A stretch of 14,276 bases of DNA from Paracoccaceae bacterium (GCA_026997055.1 JALWJU010000368.1:1-14276); one strand, 5' to 3'; shown: positions 6,068-13,632, numbered from the stretch's first letter. Notes: generated from the sequence alone by a model not told the origin. Program-made: numbers and translations.

Positions 6068-6520
6068 TCAGCGCCTGAACGGCGCCATGCCGGCGCGGGC
6101 GAGTTCGTCGGCGCGCTCGTTTTCGGCGTGGCCGGCATGGCCCTTGATCCATTTCCAGGTCACGTCATGGCGCGCCTGGGCCGCATCGAGGCGCTGCCAG
6201 AGATCGGCGTTTTTCACGGGCTTTTTCGCTGCCGTCTTCCAGCCGTTCTTCTTCCAGCCGTGGAGCCAGGAGGTGATGCCGTTCTTCACATAGGCGCTGT
6301 CGGTGACGATGGTGATGGCCGAGGGGCGGGTGAGCGCCTCGAGCGCGTTGATCGCGGCCAATAGCTCCATGCGGTTGTTGGTGGTGTCGGCCTCGCCGCC
6401 CTGCAGCGTGCGCTCCCTGATCACACGCCCCCCCTCGCGCGCCTGCAGCAGCACGCCCCAGCCGCCGGGGCCGGGATTGCCGGAACAGGCGCCGTCGGTA
6501 TGGGCGATGAGCTCAACCAT
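6068..6520 (-). CDS. rnhA: Ribonuclease HI (150 aa)
   Basis: This is RNase HI, which cuts the RNA strand of RNA-DNA hybrids (R-loops, primer remnants) in the cytoplasm. The full catalytic set is visible: D9 in H-T-D-G-A-C-S-G-N-P-G-P-G-G-W, E52 in N-R-M-E-L, D74 in V-T-D-S-A-Y, H128 in G-H-A-G-H, and D138 in E-R-A-D-E-L-A. The basic handle region (W-K-K-N-G-W-K with nearby lysines, about 89-103) is also present. The length is close to the 155 residues of the E. coli enzyme. The start codon overlaps the end of the methyltransferase gene by 8 bases, so it is the third gene of the ispH operon and probably translationally coupled. Confidence 0.98.
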   Translation of the reverse strand: MVELIAHTDGACSGNPGPGGWGVLLQAREGGRVIRERTLQGGEADTTNNRMELLAAINALEALTRPSAITIVTDSAYVKNGITSWLHGWKKNGWKTAAKKPVKNADLWQRLDAAQARHDVTWKWIKGHAGHAENERADELARAGMAPFRR

Positions 6521-7100
6521 GGGCGCGGATCAGCAGGTAGCGGTCCAGCTCGCCCGCAAGCCCCCTGCCCTCGGCGTGCCGGCGCGCGGTGATGGTGAAG
6601 CCGGCCTCCAGCAGCAGCGCCTCAAGCTCATCCTCGCCCCAATAGGTGTAGAAACGCCCGAGCCGGTCGCGCCCCTCGCCCGCGCCGAGCTTCATGCCCA
6701 GATGCAGAAGGCCACCGGGATAGAGCGCGCGTTTCATCCGGCGCAGTTGCCCAGCCAGCGCCGTGCGCGGCAGATGCAGGAGCGAGAAATTGGCCCAGAT
6801 GCCGTGAAATGCGGGGCTGGCGGGCAGATCGGCGAAATCCGCCTGCCGGGCGCTGACACCGGGGCGCGCGGCGGCCAGCGCCGCCATCTCGCCGGAGGCG
6901 TCCAGCGCCTCGACCGCGAAGCCGCGTGCCGCGAACCACTCCGCATGATGCCCGGGCCCGCAGCCCAGATCGAGCAGCCGCGCCCCCTCGGGCAGCAGGG
7001 CGGCAAAGGCCTCCATCTCCGGCAATTCCTGCATCGCAGCAGCCAGGCGCGCGTATTCCTGCGCGCGCGCATCATAGACGCTGATCGTGTCCCCGCTCAT
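6513..7100 (-). CDS. Class I SAM-dependent methyltransferase (195 aa)
   Basis: This is a Rossmann-fold methyltransferase. Motif I is L-L-D-L-G-C-G-P-G (residues 42-50), the acidic residue at the end of strand 2 is D67 (E-A-L-D-A-S), a further acidic site is D88 (Q-A-D-F-A-D-L), and the strand-4 motif is I-W-A-N-F-S-L-L-H-L (101-110). P-G-G near 127-129 marks the usual post-strand-5 turn. The substrate is not evident; similarity is to UbiE/TehB-like small-molecule methyltransferases. Its start overlaps the ispH stop (ATGA) and its end overlaps rnhA, so it is the middle gene of a tight three-gene operon. The sequence does not show a functional link to isoprenoids. Confidence 0.87.
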   Translation of the reverse strand: MSGDTISVYDARAQEYARLAAAMQELPEMEAFAALLPEGARLLDLGCGPGHHAEWFAARGFAVEALDASGEMAALAAARPGVSARQADFADLPASPAFHGIWANFSLLHLPRTALAGQLRRMKRALYPGGLLHLGMKLGAGEGRDRLGRFYTYWGEDELEALLLEAGFTITARRHAEGRGLAGELDRYLLIRAHG

Positions 7101-8041
7101 CCGCGCAGCACCATGGGCACCTTGAACGACACGTTTTCCTGCGCCGTTTCAACCACTTCGCAGGTCAGGTCGTAATGGTCGGCAAAGGCGTCGATCACCT
7201 CGTCGATCAGCACCTGCGGAGCCGAGGCGCCGGCGGTCAGCCCCACAGCCCGCACCCCCTCGAGCGCCCGCCAGTCGATATCTGCCGCACGCTCGACCAG
7301 TTGCGCATAGGCGCAGCCATTGGCGCGGGCCACCTCGACCAGGCGGCGCGAATTCGACGAATTGGGCGCGCCGATCACCAGCAGCGCCTGCACGCGCGGC
7401 GCGATTGCCTTGACCGCCGCCTGGCGGTTGGTGGTGGCGTAGCAGATATCTTCCTTGTGCGGGCCGACAATGGCCGGAAAGCGCGCCTTCAGCGCCGCGA
7501 CGATGCCCGCCGTGTCGTCGATCGAAAGCGTGGTCTGGGTGATATAGGCCAGCCGCTCGGGGTCGCGCGGGGCGAGGCGGGCCACGTCGGCTTCGTTTTC
7601 GACCAGCAGCACCTCGCCCTCGGGCAGCTGGCCCATCGTGCCGATGGTCTCCGGGTGGCCCCTGTGGCCGATCATCACCATCTGCAGCCCGGCGCGGTGG
7701 TGGCGCTCGGCCTCGATATGCACCTTGGAGACCAGCGGGCAGGTGGCGTCCACATAGACCATGCCCCGCCGCTCCGCCTCGGCAGGGACCGACTTGGCGA
7801 CCCCGTGGGCGGAAAACACCACCGGGCGGTCGTCGGGCACCTCGTCAAGCTCCTCGACGAACACCGCGCCCTTGGCCCTCAGCCCATCTACCACATATCG
7901 GTTATGCACGATCTCGTGGCGCACATAGACCGGCGCGCCCCATTTTTCCAGCGCCAGTTCGACGATCTTGATCGCCCGGTCCACGCCGGCGCAGAAGCCG
8001 CGCGGAGCGGCGAGGTAGAGGGTGAGGGGTACCTTCGACAT
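7097..8041 (-). CDS. ispH: 4-hydroxy-3-methylbut-2-enyl diphosphate reductase (314 aa)
   Basis: This is IspH (LytB), the last enzyme of the MEP isoprenoid pathway. It reduces HMBPP to IPP and DMAPP with an oxygen-sensitive [4Fe-4S] cluster. The three cluster cysteines are C17 (P-R-G-F-C-A-G-V), C101 (D-A-T-C-P-L-V) and C200 (E-D-I-C-Y-A-T-T-N-R). Substrate-site residues are visible at H46, H79, H129 and E131 (G-H-R-G-H-P-E-T). The S-N-S motif (A-P-N-S-S-N-S) is at about 226-231. Length matches the family. The start is fixed by an in-frame TAA nine bases upstream, although no clear Shine-Dalgarno sequence precedes the ATG. It leads the operon with the methyltransferase and rnhA. The upstream NYN gene ends at a terminator inside the ispH leader. 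Confidence 0.98.
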   Translation of the reverse strand: MSKVPLTLYLAAPRGFCAGVDRAIKIVELALEKWGAPVYVRHEIVHNRYVVDGLRAKGAVFVEELDEVPDDRPVVFSAHGVAKSVPAEAERRGMVYVDATCPLVSKVHIEAERHHRAGLQMVMIGHRGHPETIGTMGQLPEGEVLLVENEADVARLAPRDPERLAYITQTTLSIDDTAGIVAALKARFPAIVGPHKEDICYATTNRQAAVKAIAPRVQALLVIGAPNSSNSRRLVEVARANGCAYAQLVERAADIDWRALEGVRAVGLTAGASAPQVLIDEVIDAFADHYDLTCEVVETAQENVSFKVPMVLRG

Positions 8042-8078
8042 GGGCCGGGCTTAGCATCCGCCTGCACCCGGGTCCACG

Positions 8079-8105
8079 AAAAACCGGGGCACAGGGGCCC
8101 CGGTT
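8079..8105 (-). terminator. Intrinsic terminator of the NYN gene
   Basis: AACCGGGGC (8082-8090) and GCCCCGGTT (8097-8105) form a perfect 9-bp stem with a 6-base loop. Read on the minus strand the stem ends in a run of five T (8083-8079). It lies about 100 bases past the NYN stop and 38 bases before the ispH start. It should therefore stop transcription from the NYN gene and leave ispH to a promoter very close to its own start. Confidence 0.8.
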
Positions 8106-8204
8106 GTATTGCGCGTTTCCGCATCCGGATTCGGGCATGCTCCGAAAGCTCTCGCCCGGTGTCCGGCCCGGAGGCATCCCGGCTCTCCCGCCCCCCGGAT
8201 CCCG

Positions 8205-8780
8205 TCAGATCTCGGTGCTTTCGCTTTCGCGCCGGTATTCGGGCTCGATCTCACGCGGAGGGCGGCCGATCACGTCTCTCAATTCGTCAAGCTCGATGAA
8301 ATTGTCGGCCTGACGGCGCAGGTCGTCGGCGATCATCGGCGGCTGGCTGCGGATGGTGGAAACCACCGAGACCCGCACGCCCTTGCGCTGCACCGCCGCA
8401 ACCAGAGGGCGAAAATCGCCATCCCCCGAGAAAAGCACCATGTGGTCGATATGCTCGGCCAGTTCCAGCGCGTCCACGGCCAGCTCGATATCCATGTTGC
8501 CCTTGACCTTACGCCGGCCCATGGAGTCGGTGTATTCCTTGGCCGGCTTGGTGACCATGGAAAAGCCGTTGTAATGCAGCCAGTCCACCAGCGGGCGAAT
8601 CGGAGAATAGTCGTCATTCTCCAGCAGCGCCGTGTAGTAGAAGGCTCGTAACAGCTTGCCCCGCCGCATGAATTCCTGGCGGAGGAGCTTGTAGTCGATG
8701 TCGAAACCGAGCGCCTTGGCGGCGGCATAGAGATTGGAGCCATCTATGAACAGCGCCAACCGTTCGTCCTTGTAAAACAT
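8205..8780 (-). CDS. NYN domain protein, LabA/DUF88-like (191 aa)
   Basis: This is a PIN-like NYN domain protein, a fold typical of metal-dependent ribonucleases. Acidic and polar active-site residues are visible: D13 and N16 in F-I-D-G-S-N-L, D97 in K-G-N-M-D-I-E-L, D103 in A-V-D-A-L, and D120 and D122 in F-S-G-D-G-D-F. The order matches LabA/DUF88 proteins. The C-terminal 20 residues are charged and probably disordered. AAGGAAG precedes the ATG at a good distance. It is divergent from folK with a gap under 100 bp and ends at a strong terminator, so it is a single-gene unit. RNA processing or decay is the likely role from the fold; no specific substrate is known. This neighbourhood (NYN next to folK-rpoZ-rsh) is one I recall from Rhodobacterales. 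Confidence 0.93.
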   Translation of the reverse strand: MFYKDERLALFIDGSNLYAAAKALGFDIDYKLLRQEFMRRGKLLRAFYYTALLENDDYSPIRPLVDWLHYNGFSMVTKPAKEYTDSMGRRKVKGNMDIELAVDALELAEHIDHMVLFSGDGDFRPLVAAVQRKGVRVSVVSTIRSQPPMIADDLRRQADNFIELDELRDVIGRPPREIEPEYRRESESTEI

Positions 8781-8805
8781 AATGTCTTCCTTTTCGAACT
8801 ATCCA

Positions 8806-8834
8806 TCGACGCATTCCGTGAGTGATGTGATAAT
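8806..8834 (+). promoter_or_regulatory. Candidate sigma-70 promoter for folK
   Basis: TCGACG (8806-8811) and GATAAT (8829-8834) are spaced by 17 bases. The -10 is preceded by TGT, giving an extended -10 (TG-T-GATAAT). The match is four of six and five of six to consensus. It lies about 44 bases before the folK start in the divergent NYN/folK gap. This is pattern-based only. Confidence 0.5.
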
Positions 8835-8877
8835 GAGGCGTCTCTGGAATCCGGTGTACTTTTAGGAATTATGCCAC

Positions 8878-9486
8878 ATGCTGCAAGAGGAAAGTGACCC
8901 ATTGCTCGCAACTCTACCAGTGGTTGCCATGGGAAGCAACGAGGAATATGCTTTCGGCGGCGCATGCGAGATCGTCGCCCGGGCGCCCGCCGCACTCGAG
9001 GCGGCGGGGCTGAAGCTGCGGGCAATGAGCGAACTCCTTGAAACCCCTTGCTTTCCCCCCGGACACGGGCCGGATTTCGTCAATGCGGCAGCGCTGTTCG
9101 AAACGGATCTGGCGCCCGAGCGGATACTGGAAGTGCTGCACCGGGTAGAGGCGGAATTCCGCCGGGAGCGACACCGGCGCTGGGGGCCCAGGACGCTGGA
9201 TCTGGACCTGATCGCGGTGGGCGGGGTGATTCTGCCGGGTGCGGCGGAGCTGAGGCGCTGGATCGACCTGCCGCCCGAAGCGCAGCTTCGCGAGGCTCCC
9301 GAACAGCTGATCCTGCCGCATCCGCGCCTGCAGGACAGAGCCTTCGTGCTGATTCCCATGGCGCAGATCGTCCCCGAGTGGCGCCACCCGCTGACCGGAA
9401 AGACGGTGCGGCAGATGCTCGCCGACCTGCCGGAAGCGCAAAAAGCCGCGATTCGTCCGATCAGGCGGCGCCCGAGAGCACTTTGA
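8878..9486 (+). CDS. folK: 6-hydroxymethyl-7,8-dihydropterin pyrophosphokinase (202 aa)
   Basis: This is HPPK of folate synthesis, transferring pyrophosphate from ATP to 6-hydroxymethyl-dihydropterin. Family features in order: A-M-G-S-N (17-21); the P-C-F-P-P-G-H-G-P-D-F-V-N-A-A block (57-71), where the E. coli enzyme has a shorter loop; E-R-H-R-R-W-G-P-R-T-L-D-L-D-L-I (97-112) with magnesium ligands D108 and D110; and L-P-H-P-R-L-Q-D-R-A-F-V-L-I-P (146-160). It is about 40 residues longer than E. coli FolK, mainly from an insertion at about 118-143 between the DLDL strand and the LPHPR motif, plus an N-terminal extension. The start is forced by an in-frame TAG at 8863-8865; AGGA lies 10 bases before the ATG. 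It is the first gene of the plus-strand series. Confidence 0.96.
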   Translation: MLQEESDPLLATLPVVAMGSNEEYAFGGACEIVARAPAALEAAGLKLRAMSELLETPCFPPGHGPDFVNAAALFETDLAPERILEVLHRVEAEFRRERHRRWGPRTLDLDLIAVGGVILPGAAELRRWIDLPPEAQLREAPEQLILPHPRLQDRAFVLIPMAQIVPEWRHPLTGKTVRQMLADLPEAQKAAIRPIRRRPRAL

Positions 9487-9490
9487 GCCC

Positions 9491-9519
9491 TTGCAAAGCA
9501 CGGGTTCGCCGCTTAGATA
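9491..9519 (+). promoter_or_regulatory. Candidate promoter for rpoZ-rsh
   Basis: TTGCAA (9491-9496) and TAGATA (9514-9519) are separated by 17 bases in the 70-bp folK/rpoZ gap. The -35 is a fair match (four of six); the -10 is poor. It may give rpoZ and downstream genes their own transcript in addition to read-through from folK. Confidence 0.35.
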
Positions 9520-9556
9520 GGCCCTGTCCCTCCCACTCCCAGGCACGGAGAAGCAC

Positions 9557-9913
9557 ATGGCCCGCGTGACGGTTGAAGATTGCGTTGACAAGGTTCCCAA
9601 CCGGTTCGAACTGGTGATGCTGGCCGCCCATCGGGCGCGCGAGATCTCCATGGGCGACCCGATCACCGTGGACCGCGATAACGACAAGAACCCGGTCGTG
9701 GCCCTGCGCGAGATTGCCGAAGAGACGCAAAGCGTCGATGATTTGCGCGAACGCATGATCCAGAGCCAGCAGACCCAGATCGAGGTGGACGAACCGGAAG
9801 AGGATCGCATGGCGCTGCTGATGGGTGCCGAGACCCCGGACAGGCCGGCGGAAAACGAGATGGGTGACGAAGACCTGCTGCGTGCCCTGATGGCGGCGCA
9901 AGGCCAGGGGTAG
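9557..9913 (+). CDS. rpoZ: DNA-directed RNA polymerase omega subunit (118 aa)
   Basis: This is the omega subunit, which stabilises the beta-prime subunit of RNA polymerase. The N-terminal core is unmistakable: M-A-R-V-T-V-E-D-C, then N-R-F-E-L-V-M-L-A-A-H-R-A-R-E (15-29), and K-N-P-V-V-A-L-R-E-I-A-E (44-55). An acidic tail follows, as in other alphaproteobacterial omegas. GGAG sits six bases before the ATG. It lies immediately ahead of rsh, the ppGpp enzyme gene. In E. coli omega contributes to a ppGpp-binding site on RNA polymerase, so the pairing of rpoZ with rsh is functionally sensible as well as conserved. Confidence 0.97.
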   Translation: MARVTVEDCVDKVPNRFELVMLAAHRAREISMGDPITVDRDNDKNPVVALREIAEETQSVDDLRERMIQSQQTQIEVDEPEEDRMALLMGAETPDRPAENEMGDEDLLRALMAAQGQG

Positions 9914-9947
9914 CTGCGCGGGGGGCAGCCCCTGATGGACGGGCCGG

Positions 9948-12131
9948 ATGAGCGTTGGCGATGTCGAAGATCTTGTCACCCTGATCCGGGCTTACAACCC
10001 GAAATCCGACGCTGATCTGATCCGGCGTGCCCATGCCTATGGCGAGAAGATGCACGAGGGGCAGTTCCGCCACTCGGGCGAGCCCTATTTCACCCATCCG
10101 GTCGCCGTGGCCGCCATCCTGGCCGAACAGCAGCTGGACGATGCCTCGATCGTCACCGCGCTCCTGCACGACACGATCGAGGACACCGGCTCCACCTTTG
10201 GCGAGATCGAGGAAAAATTCGGTCGCGAGATCGCCGAACTGGTCGATGGGGTCACCAAGCTGACCAATCTGCAGCTGAACTCCGCCGCCTCCAGGCAGGC
10301 GGAGAATTTTCGCAAGCTGTTCATCGCCATCTCGAAGGACATGCGGGTGATCCTCGTCAAGCTCGCCGACCGCCTGCACAACATGCGCACGATCACCGCC
10401 ATGCGCCCCGAAAAGCAGGTGCAGAAGGCGCGCGAGACCATGGATATCTACGCGCCGCTGGCCGGGCGCATGGGCATGCAGTGGATGCGCGAGGAGCTCG
10501 AGGACCTCGCCTTCAAGGTACTGAACCCGGAGGGGCGCGCCTCGATCATCCGCCGCTTCATCCGCCTGCAGCGCGAGAGCGGCGACGTGATCCACAAGAT
10601 CACCGGCGACATCCGCGAGGCCCTGGACAAGGCCGGCGTCGAGGCCGAGGTATTCGGCCGCGCCAAGAAGCCCTATTCGATCTGGCGCAAGATGCAGGAA
10701 AAGGAGCAGAGCTTTTCGCGCCTTTCCGATATCTACGGCTTTCGCGTCATCACCGAGACCGAGGACGAATGCTACCGGGTGCTGGGCGCCATCCATCGCC
10801 GCTGGCGCGCGGTGCCCGGCCGCTTCAAGGATTACATCTCCCAGCCCAAGACCAACGGCTACCGCTCGATCCACACCACCGTCTCCGGGCGCGACGGCAA
10901 GCGGGTCGAGGTGCAGATACGCACCCGCCAGATGCACGAGGTGGCCGAGACCGGGGTGGCCGCGCATTGGTCCTACCGCGACGGGGTGCGGGTCGAGAAT
11001 CCCTTTGCCGTGGACCCGGCCAAATGGATCGCCACGCTGACCGAGCGCTTCGATTCGGGGGAGGATACCGACGAGTTTCTCGAGCATGTGAAGCTCGAGA
11101 TGTATGCCGATCAGGTATTCTGCTTCACTCCCAAGGGCGAGGTGGTGAAACTGCCGCGCGGGGCCACCCCGCTCGATTTCGCCTATGCGGTGCATACCGA
11201 TATCGGCGATGGCTGCGTGGGCGCGCGCATCGACGGTATCCGCGTGCCGCTCTGGACCCGGATCCGCAATGGCCAGTCGGTCGAGATCATCACCGCCGAG
11301 GGCCAGAGCCCGCAGGCGACCTGGCTCGATATCGTCGCCACCGGGCGGGCCAAGAGCGCCATTCGCCGGCGTTTGCGCGAGGCGGACCGCAGCCGGTTCA
11401 TCAAGCTGGGGCGCGAGCTGGCGCGGGTGGCTTTCGAGCATGTGGGGCGCAAGGCCACCGACAAGGCACTTGCCACCGCCGCCAGGCGGCTGGGCCTCAA
11501 GGACGGCGACGAGGTGCTGGCGCGCCTCGGCTCGGCCGAACTGGTGGCGCGCGACGTGGTGGCACTGCTCTATCCCGAAGCGGTGCCGGTCGGCGACGAG
11601 ATCGAGGTGGAAAGCGCCGTGGTCGGCCTCGCCCACGGCCAGAGCTTCGAGCGCGCCCCCTGCTGCCAGCCGGTGCCCGGCGAGCGCATCGTCGGCATCG
11701 CCTTTCGCGGCCGCGGGGTGGTGATCCACGCGATCGACTGCGACGGGCTCGAAGAGTTCGCCGAACAGACCGAACGCTGGGTCGATCTGCACTGGCAGCC
11801 GGGCCGCCATCCGGCGGTGCATACGGTGAGCCTGGACCTCACGATCGCCAATGACGCCGGGGTGCTGGGGCGTATCTGCACCCTGATCGGCGAGCAGGGG
11901 GCGAATATATCGGATCTCGAATTCCTCGACCGCAAGCCGGATTTCTACCGGCTGATCGTGGATGTGGACCTGAGCGGGGTGGAGCACCTGCACAAGGTGA
12001 TGACGGTGCTCGAAGCCGACAGCGACGTGGCCACGATCCGGCGTCTGCGCGATGCCGGCCGCAAGCTGCCGCGGCCGGAGGAGAAGACGCGGAGCGAAGG
12101 GGACGAAGGGGAGCGCGATGTTCAAGCGTAA
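9948..12131 (+). CDS. rsh: Bifunctional (p)ppGpp synthetase/hydrolase, RelA/SpoT family (727 aa)
   Basis: This is the stringent-response enzyme that makes and degrades (p)ppGpp. Domains in order: HD hydrolase (about 25-180) with H50, H74-D75 (L-L-H-D-T-I-E-D) and D141 (L-A-D-R-L-H-N-M-R-T); synthetase (about 235-345) with K-K-P-Y-S-I-W-R-K, D-I-Y-G-F-R-V-I and Y-I-S-Q-P-K-T-N-G-Y-R-S-I-H-T; TGS (about 388-450); a helical region and Cys-containing domain (C572-C573, C598); and a C-terminal ACT domain (about 625-700). The synthetase loop reads R292-F-K-D295, the RxKD signature of bifunctional Rsh enzymes rather than the ExDD of monofunctional RelA, and all hydrolase residues are intact. The start has only a weak ribosome site. 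The end overlaps the DUF2062 gene by 14 bases. It appears to be the only long RSH gene in the window. Confidence 0.97.
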   Translation: MSVGDVEDLVTLIRAYNPKSDADLIRRAHAYGEKMHEGQFRHSGEPYFTHPVAVAAILAEQQLDDASIVTALLHDTIEDTGSTFGEIEEKFGREIAELVDGVTKLTNLQLNSAASRQAENFRKLFIAISKDMRVILVKLADRLHNMRTITAMRPEKQVQKARETMDIYAPLAGRMGMQWMREELEDLAFKVLNPEGRASIIRRFIRLQRESGDVIHKITGDIREALDKAGVEAEVFGRAKKPYSIWRKMQEKEQSFSRLSDIYGFRVITETEDECYRVLGAIHRRWRAVPGRFKDYISQPKTNGYRSIHTTVSGRDGKRVEVQIRTRQMHEVAETGVAAHWSYRDGVRVENPFAVDPAKWIATLTERFDSGEDTDEFLEHVKLEMYADQVFCFTPKGEVVKLPRGATPLDFAYAVHTDIGDGCVGARIDGIRVPLWTRIRNGQSVEIITAEGQSPQATWLDIVATGRAKSAIRRRLREADRSRFIKLGRELARVAFEHVGRKATDKALATAARRLGLKDGDEVLARLGSAELVARDVVALLYPEAVPVGDEIEVESAVVGLAHGQSFERAPCCQPVPGERIVGIAFRGRGVVIHAIDCDGLEEFAEQTERWVDLHWQPGRHPAVHTVSLDLTIANDAGVLGRICTLIGEQGANISDLEFLDRKPDFYRLIVDVDLSGVEHLHKVMTVLEADSDVATIRRLRDAGRKLPRPEEKTRSEGDEGERDVQA

Positions 12132-12882
12132 CCCCCGCTCCTGGGCGCGCATGATACTCGAGTTCTTCTACCCGCGCGGCGGCTGGTACCGTGCCGCCAG
12201 CTACGTCATCCACCGCCTGCGCCGCCTGCCGGACCCGCCGCACCGGATCAGCCGCGGGATCGCCGCCGGAATCTTCGTCTGCTTCACGCCGTTTTTCGGC
12301 CTGCATTTCCTGACCGCGGCGATTCTCGCCTGGCTCATGCGCGGCAATATCCTGGCGGCGATTCTCGCGACCTTCTTCGGCAATCCGCTGACCTTCCCGA
12401 TCATTGCCGAAATATCCACCGATCTGGGCGCGCGGATGCTGGGCCTGCCCATCGAGATGCACCTGCCCCAGATCATGGCCGCCTTTGGCAATGCAATGGG
12501 CGACCTGGCCCATAACTTCAAGGCCATGTTCACCGACGATGTGGCGGAATGGCGCCGTCTCGGACATTTCCTGCATTTCGTGATCCTGCCCTATACGGTA
12601 GGCGGAATCATCCCCGGCATCATCACCGCTGGCTTCTTCTACATGCTGTCGCGTCCGGCCATTTCGGCCTATCAGAAGCGGCGGATAAAGAAGCTCAAGG
12701 CACGCTACAGCAGACGCATGGCCGAGCACGCAGCCCGGGCCGAGGCGCTCGCCCGCAAAGAGCGGGCGACGCAGGAAGCCCGGGAAGTACGGGCCGGGCT
12801 GACGCCGGCGACGAAGCCGGATAAGCTCGCAGAACCCGATTCAGAAAAAGATTCGGTACAGGATACGAGGAAAACACCATGA
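12118..12882 (+). CDS. DUF2062 membrane protein (254 aa)
   Basis: This is an integral membrane protein of the DUF2062 family. It begins with a basic N-terminus and R-I-S-R-G-I-A-A-G-I-F-V-C-F-T-P-F-F-G-L-H-F (43-64). A hydrophobic segment to about 75 and the family signature F-F-G-N-P-L-T-F-P (86-94) follow. A last membrane region is at about 160-188 (Y-T-V-G-G-I-I-P-G-I-I-T-A-G-F-F-Y). The C-terminal 65 residues are strongly charged, probably helical or coiled coil and cytoplasmic. The start at 12118 has AGGGGAG five bases upstream and lies inside the end of rsh. The stop overlaps pdxJ (ATGA). The family has no established function; position between rsh and pdxJ is conserved in relatives as far as I recall, but implies nothing specific. 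Confidence 0.92.
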   Translation: MFKRNPRSWARMILEFFYPRGGWYRAASYVIHRLRRLPDPPHRISRGIAAGIFVCFTPFFGLHFLTAAILAWLMRGNILAAILATFFGNPLTFPIIAEISTDLGARMLGLPIEMHLPQIMAAFGNAMGDLAHNFKAMFTDDVAEWRRLGHFLHFVILPYTVGGIIPGIITAGFFYMLSRPAISAYQKRRIKKLKARYSRRMAEHAARAEALARKERATQEAREVRAGLTPATKPDKLAEPDSEKDSVQDTRKTP

Positions 12883-13631
12883 CCGACTACCTGGGGCAGC
12901 TCAGGCTGGGCGTGAATATCGACCATGTGGCTACCGTGCGCAATGCGCGCGGCTCGAGCTACCCGGACCCGGTGCGCGCGGCGCATCTCGCCGAGGCGGC
13001 GGGGGCCGACGGCATCACCGCACATCTGCGCGAAGACCGTCGCCACATCACCGACAGCGATATCGAGCGGCTGATGGAGGCCCTCACCGTGCCGCTCAAT
13101 TTCGAGATGGCCGCGACCGAGGAGATGCAGGCGATTGCCCTGCGCCACAAGCCCCATGCGGTGTGCATCGTCCCCGAGCGGCGCGAGGAGCTGACCACCG
13201 AGGGCGGGCTGGAAGTGGCGCGCCAGGAAAACCGGCTGGCGGACTTCATCGCGCCTCTGCGCGAGGCCGGCTGCCGGGTGTCGCTGTTCATCGCCGCCGA
13301 TCGCGCCCAGGTCGAGGCGGCGGCACGGATCGGCGCCGACGTGGTGGAGCTGCATGTGGGACCGCTCTGCGATGCCTTTCACGAGGGCGACATGGATTTC
13401 CACGCCGCCGAACTCGCCCGCGTGGCCGGGATGGCCGTGCGCGCGCATGAACTGGGGCTCGAGGTCCATGCGGGCCACGGCATCACCTATGACACGGTTG
13501 CGCCAATCGCCGCGCTGCCGCAGGTCATGGAGCTCAATATCGGCCATTTCCTGATCGGCGAGGCGATTTTCACCGGACTCAAGGCAGCCATTGCCGAAAT
13601 GCGCCGGCGGATGGAGGCGGCACGGGGGTGA
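12879..13631 (+). CDS. pdxJ: Pyridoxine 5'-phosphate synthase (250 aa)
   Basis: PdxJ condenses 1-deoxy-xylulose 5-phosphate with 3-amino-2-oxopropyl phosphate to pyridoxine 5'-phosphate, the last step of the DXP-dependent vitamin B6 pathway. The TIM-barrel motifs are clear: G-V-N-I-D-H-V-A-T-V-R-N-A-R-G (11-25), D-G-I-T-A-H-L-R-E-D-R-R-H-I (44-57) with catalytic H49, N-F-E-M-A (74-78) with E76, V-E-L-H-V-G (156-161), and H-A-G-H-G (197-201) with H200. Length is normal. The start overlaps the DUF2062 stop (ATGA) and is preceded by GAGGA. It may be co-transcribed with the genes before it; the hairpin element right after its stop may end or attenuate the transcript. Confidence 0.98.
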   Translation: MTDYLGQLRLGVNIDHVATVRNARGSSYPDPVRAAHLAEAAGADGITAHLREDRRHITDSDIERLMEALTVPLNFEMAATEEMQAIALRHKPHAVCIVPERREELTTEGGLEVARQENRLADFIAPLREAGCRVSLFIAADRAQVEAAARIGADVVELHVGPLCDAFHEGDMDFHAAELARVAGMAVRAHELGLEVHAGHGITYDTVAPIAALPQVMELNIGHFLIGEAIFTGLKAAIAEMRRRMEAARG

Positions 13632-13632
13632 G

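Noticed and set aside
5451..6293. Plus-strand frame starting at the ATG overlapping the polyferredoxin stop
   Set aside because: The start position looks like a coupled gene, but the product is Arg-rich, unlike any family, and runs out of frame through the small membrane-protein gene and into rnhA antisense.
7175..8299. 374-codon plus-strand frame opposite ispH
   Set aside because: IspH is complete on the other strand with all catalytic cysteines, and this frame also crosses the terminator and the NYN gene end.
9914..9947. Possible hairpin between rpoZ and rsh
   Set aside because: G-rich/C-rich strings pair only weakly and no T-run follows, so neither a terminator nor a riboswitch is supported.
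10481..11854. 457-codon plus-strand frame inside rsh in another reading frame
   Set aside because: It overlaps the conserved synthetase, TGS and later regions out of frame and yields an Arg/Gly-rich product with no motif.
9663..12152. 829-codon minus-strand open frame opposite rpoZ and rsh
   Set aside because: The plus strand carries intact RNA polymerase omega and RelA/SpoT domains. The antisense frame is a GC-bias artefact that crosses gene borders.
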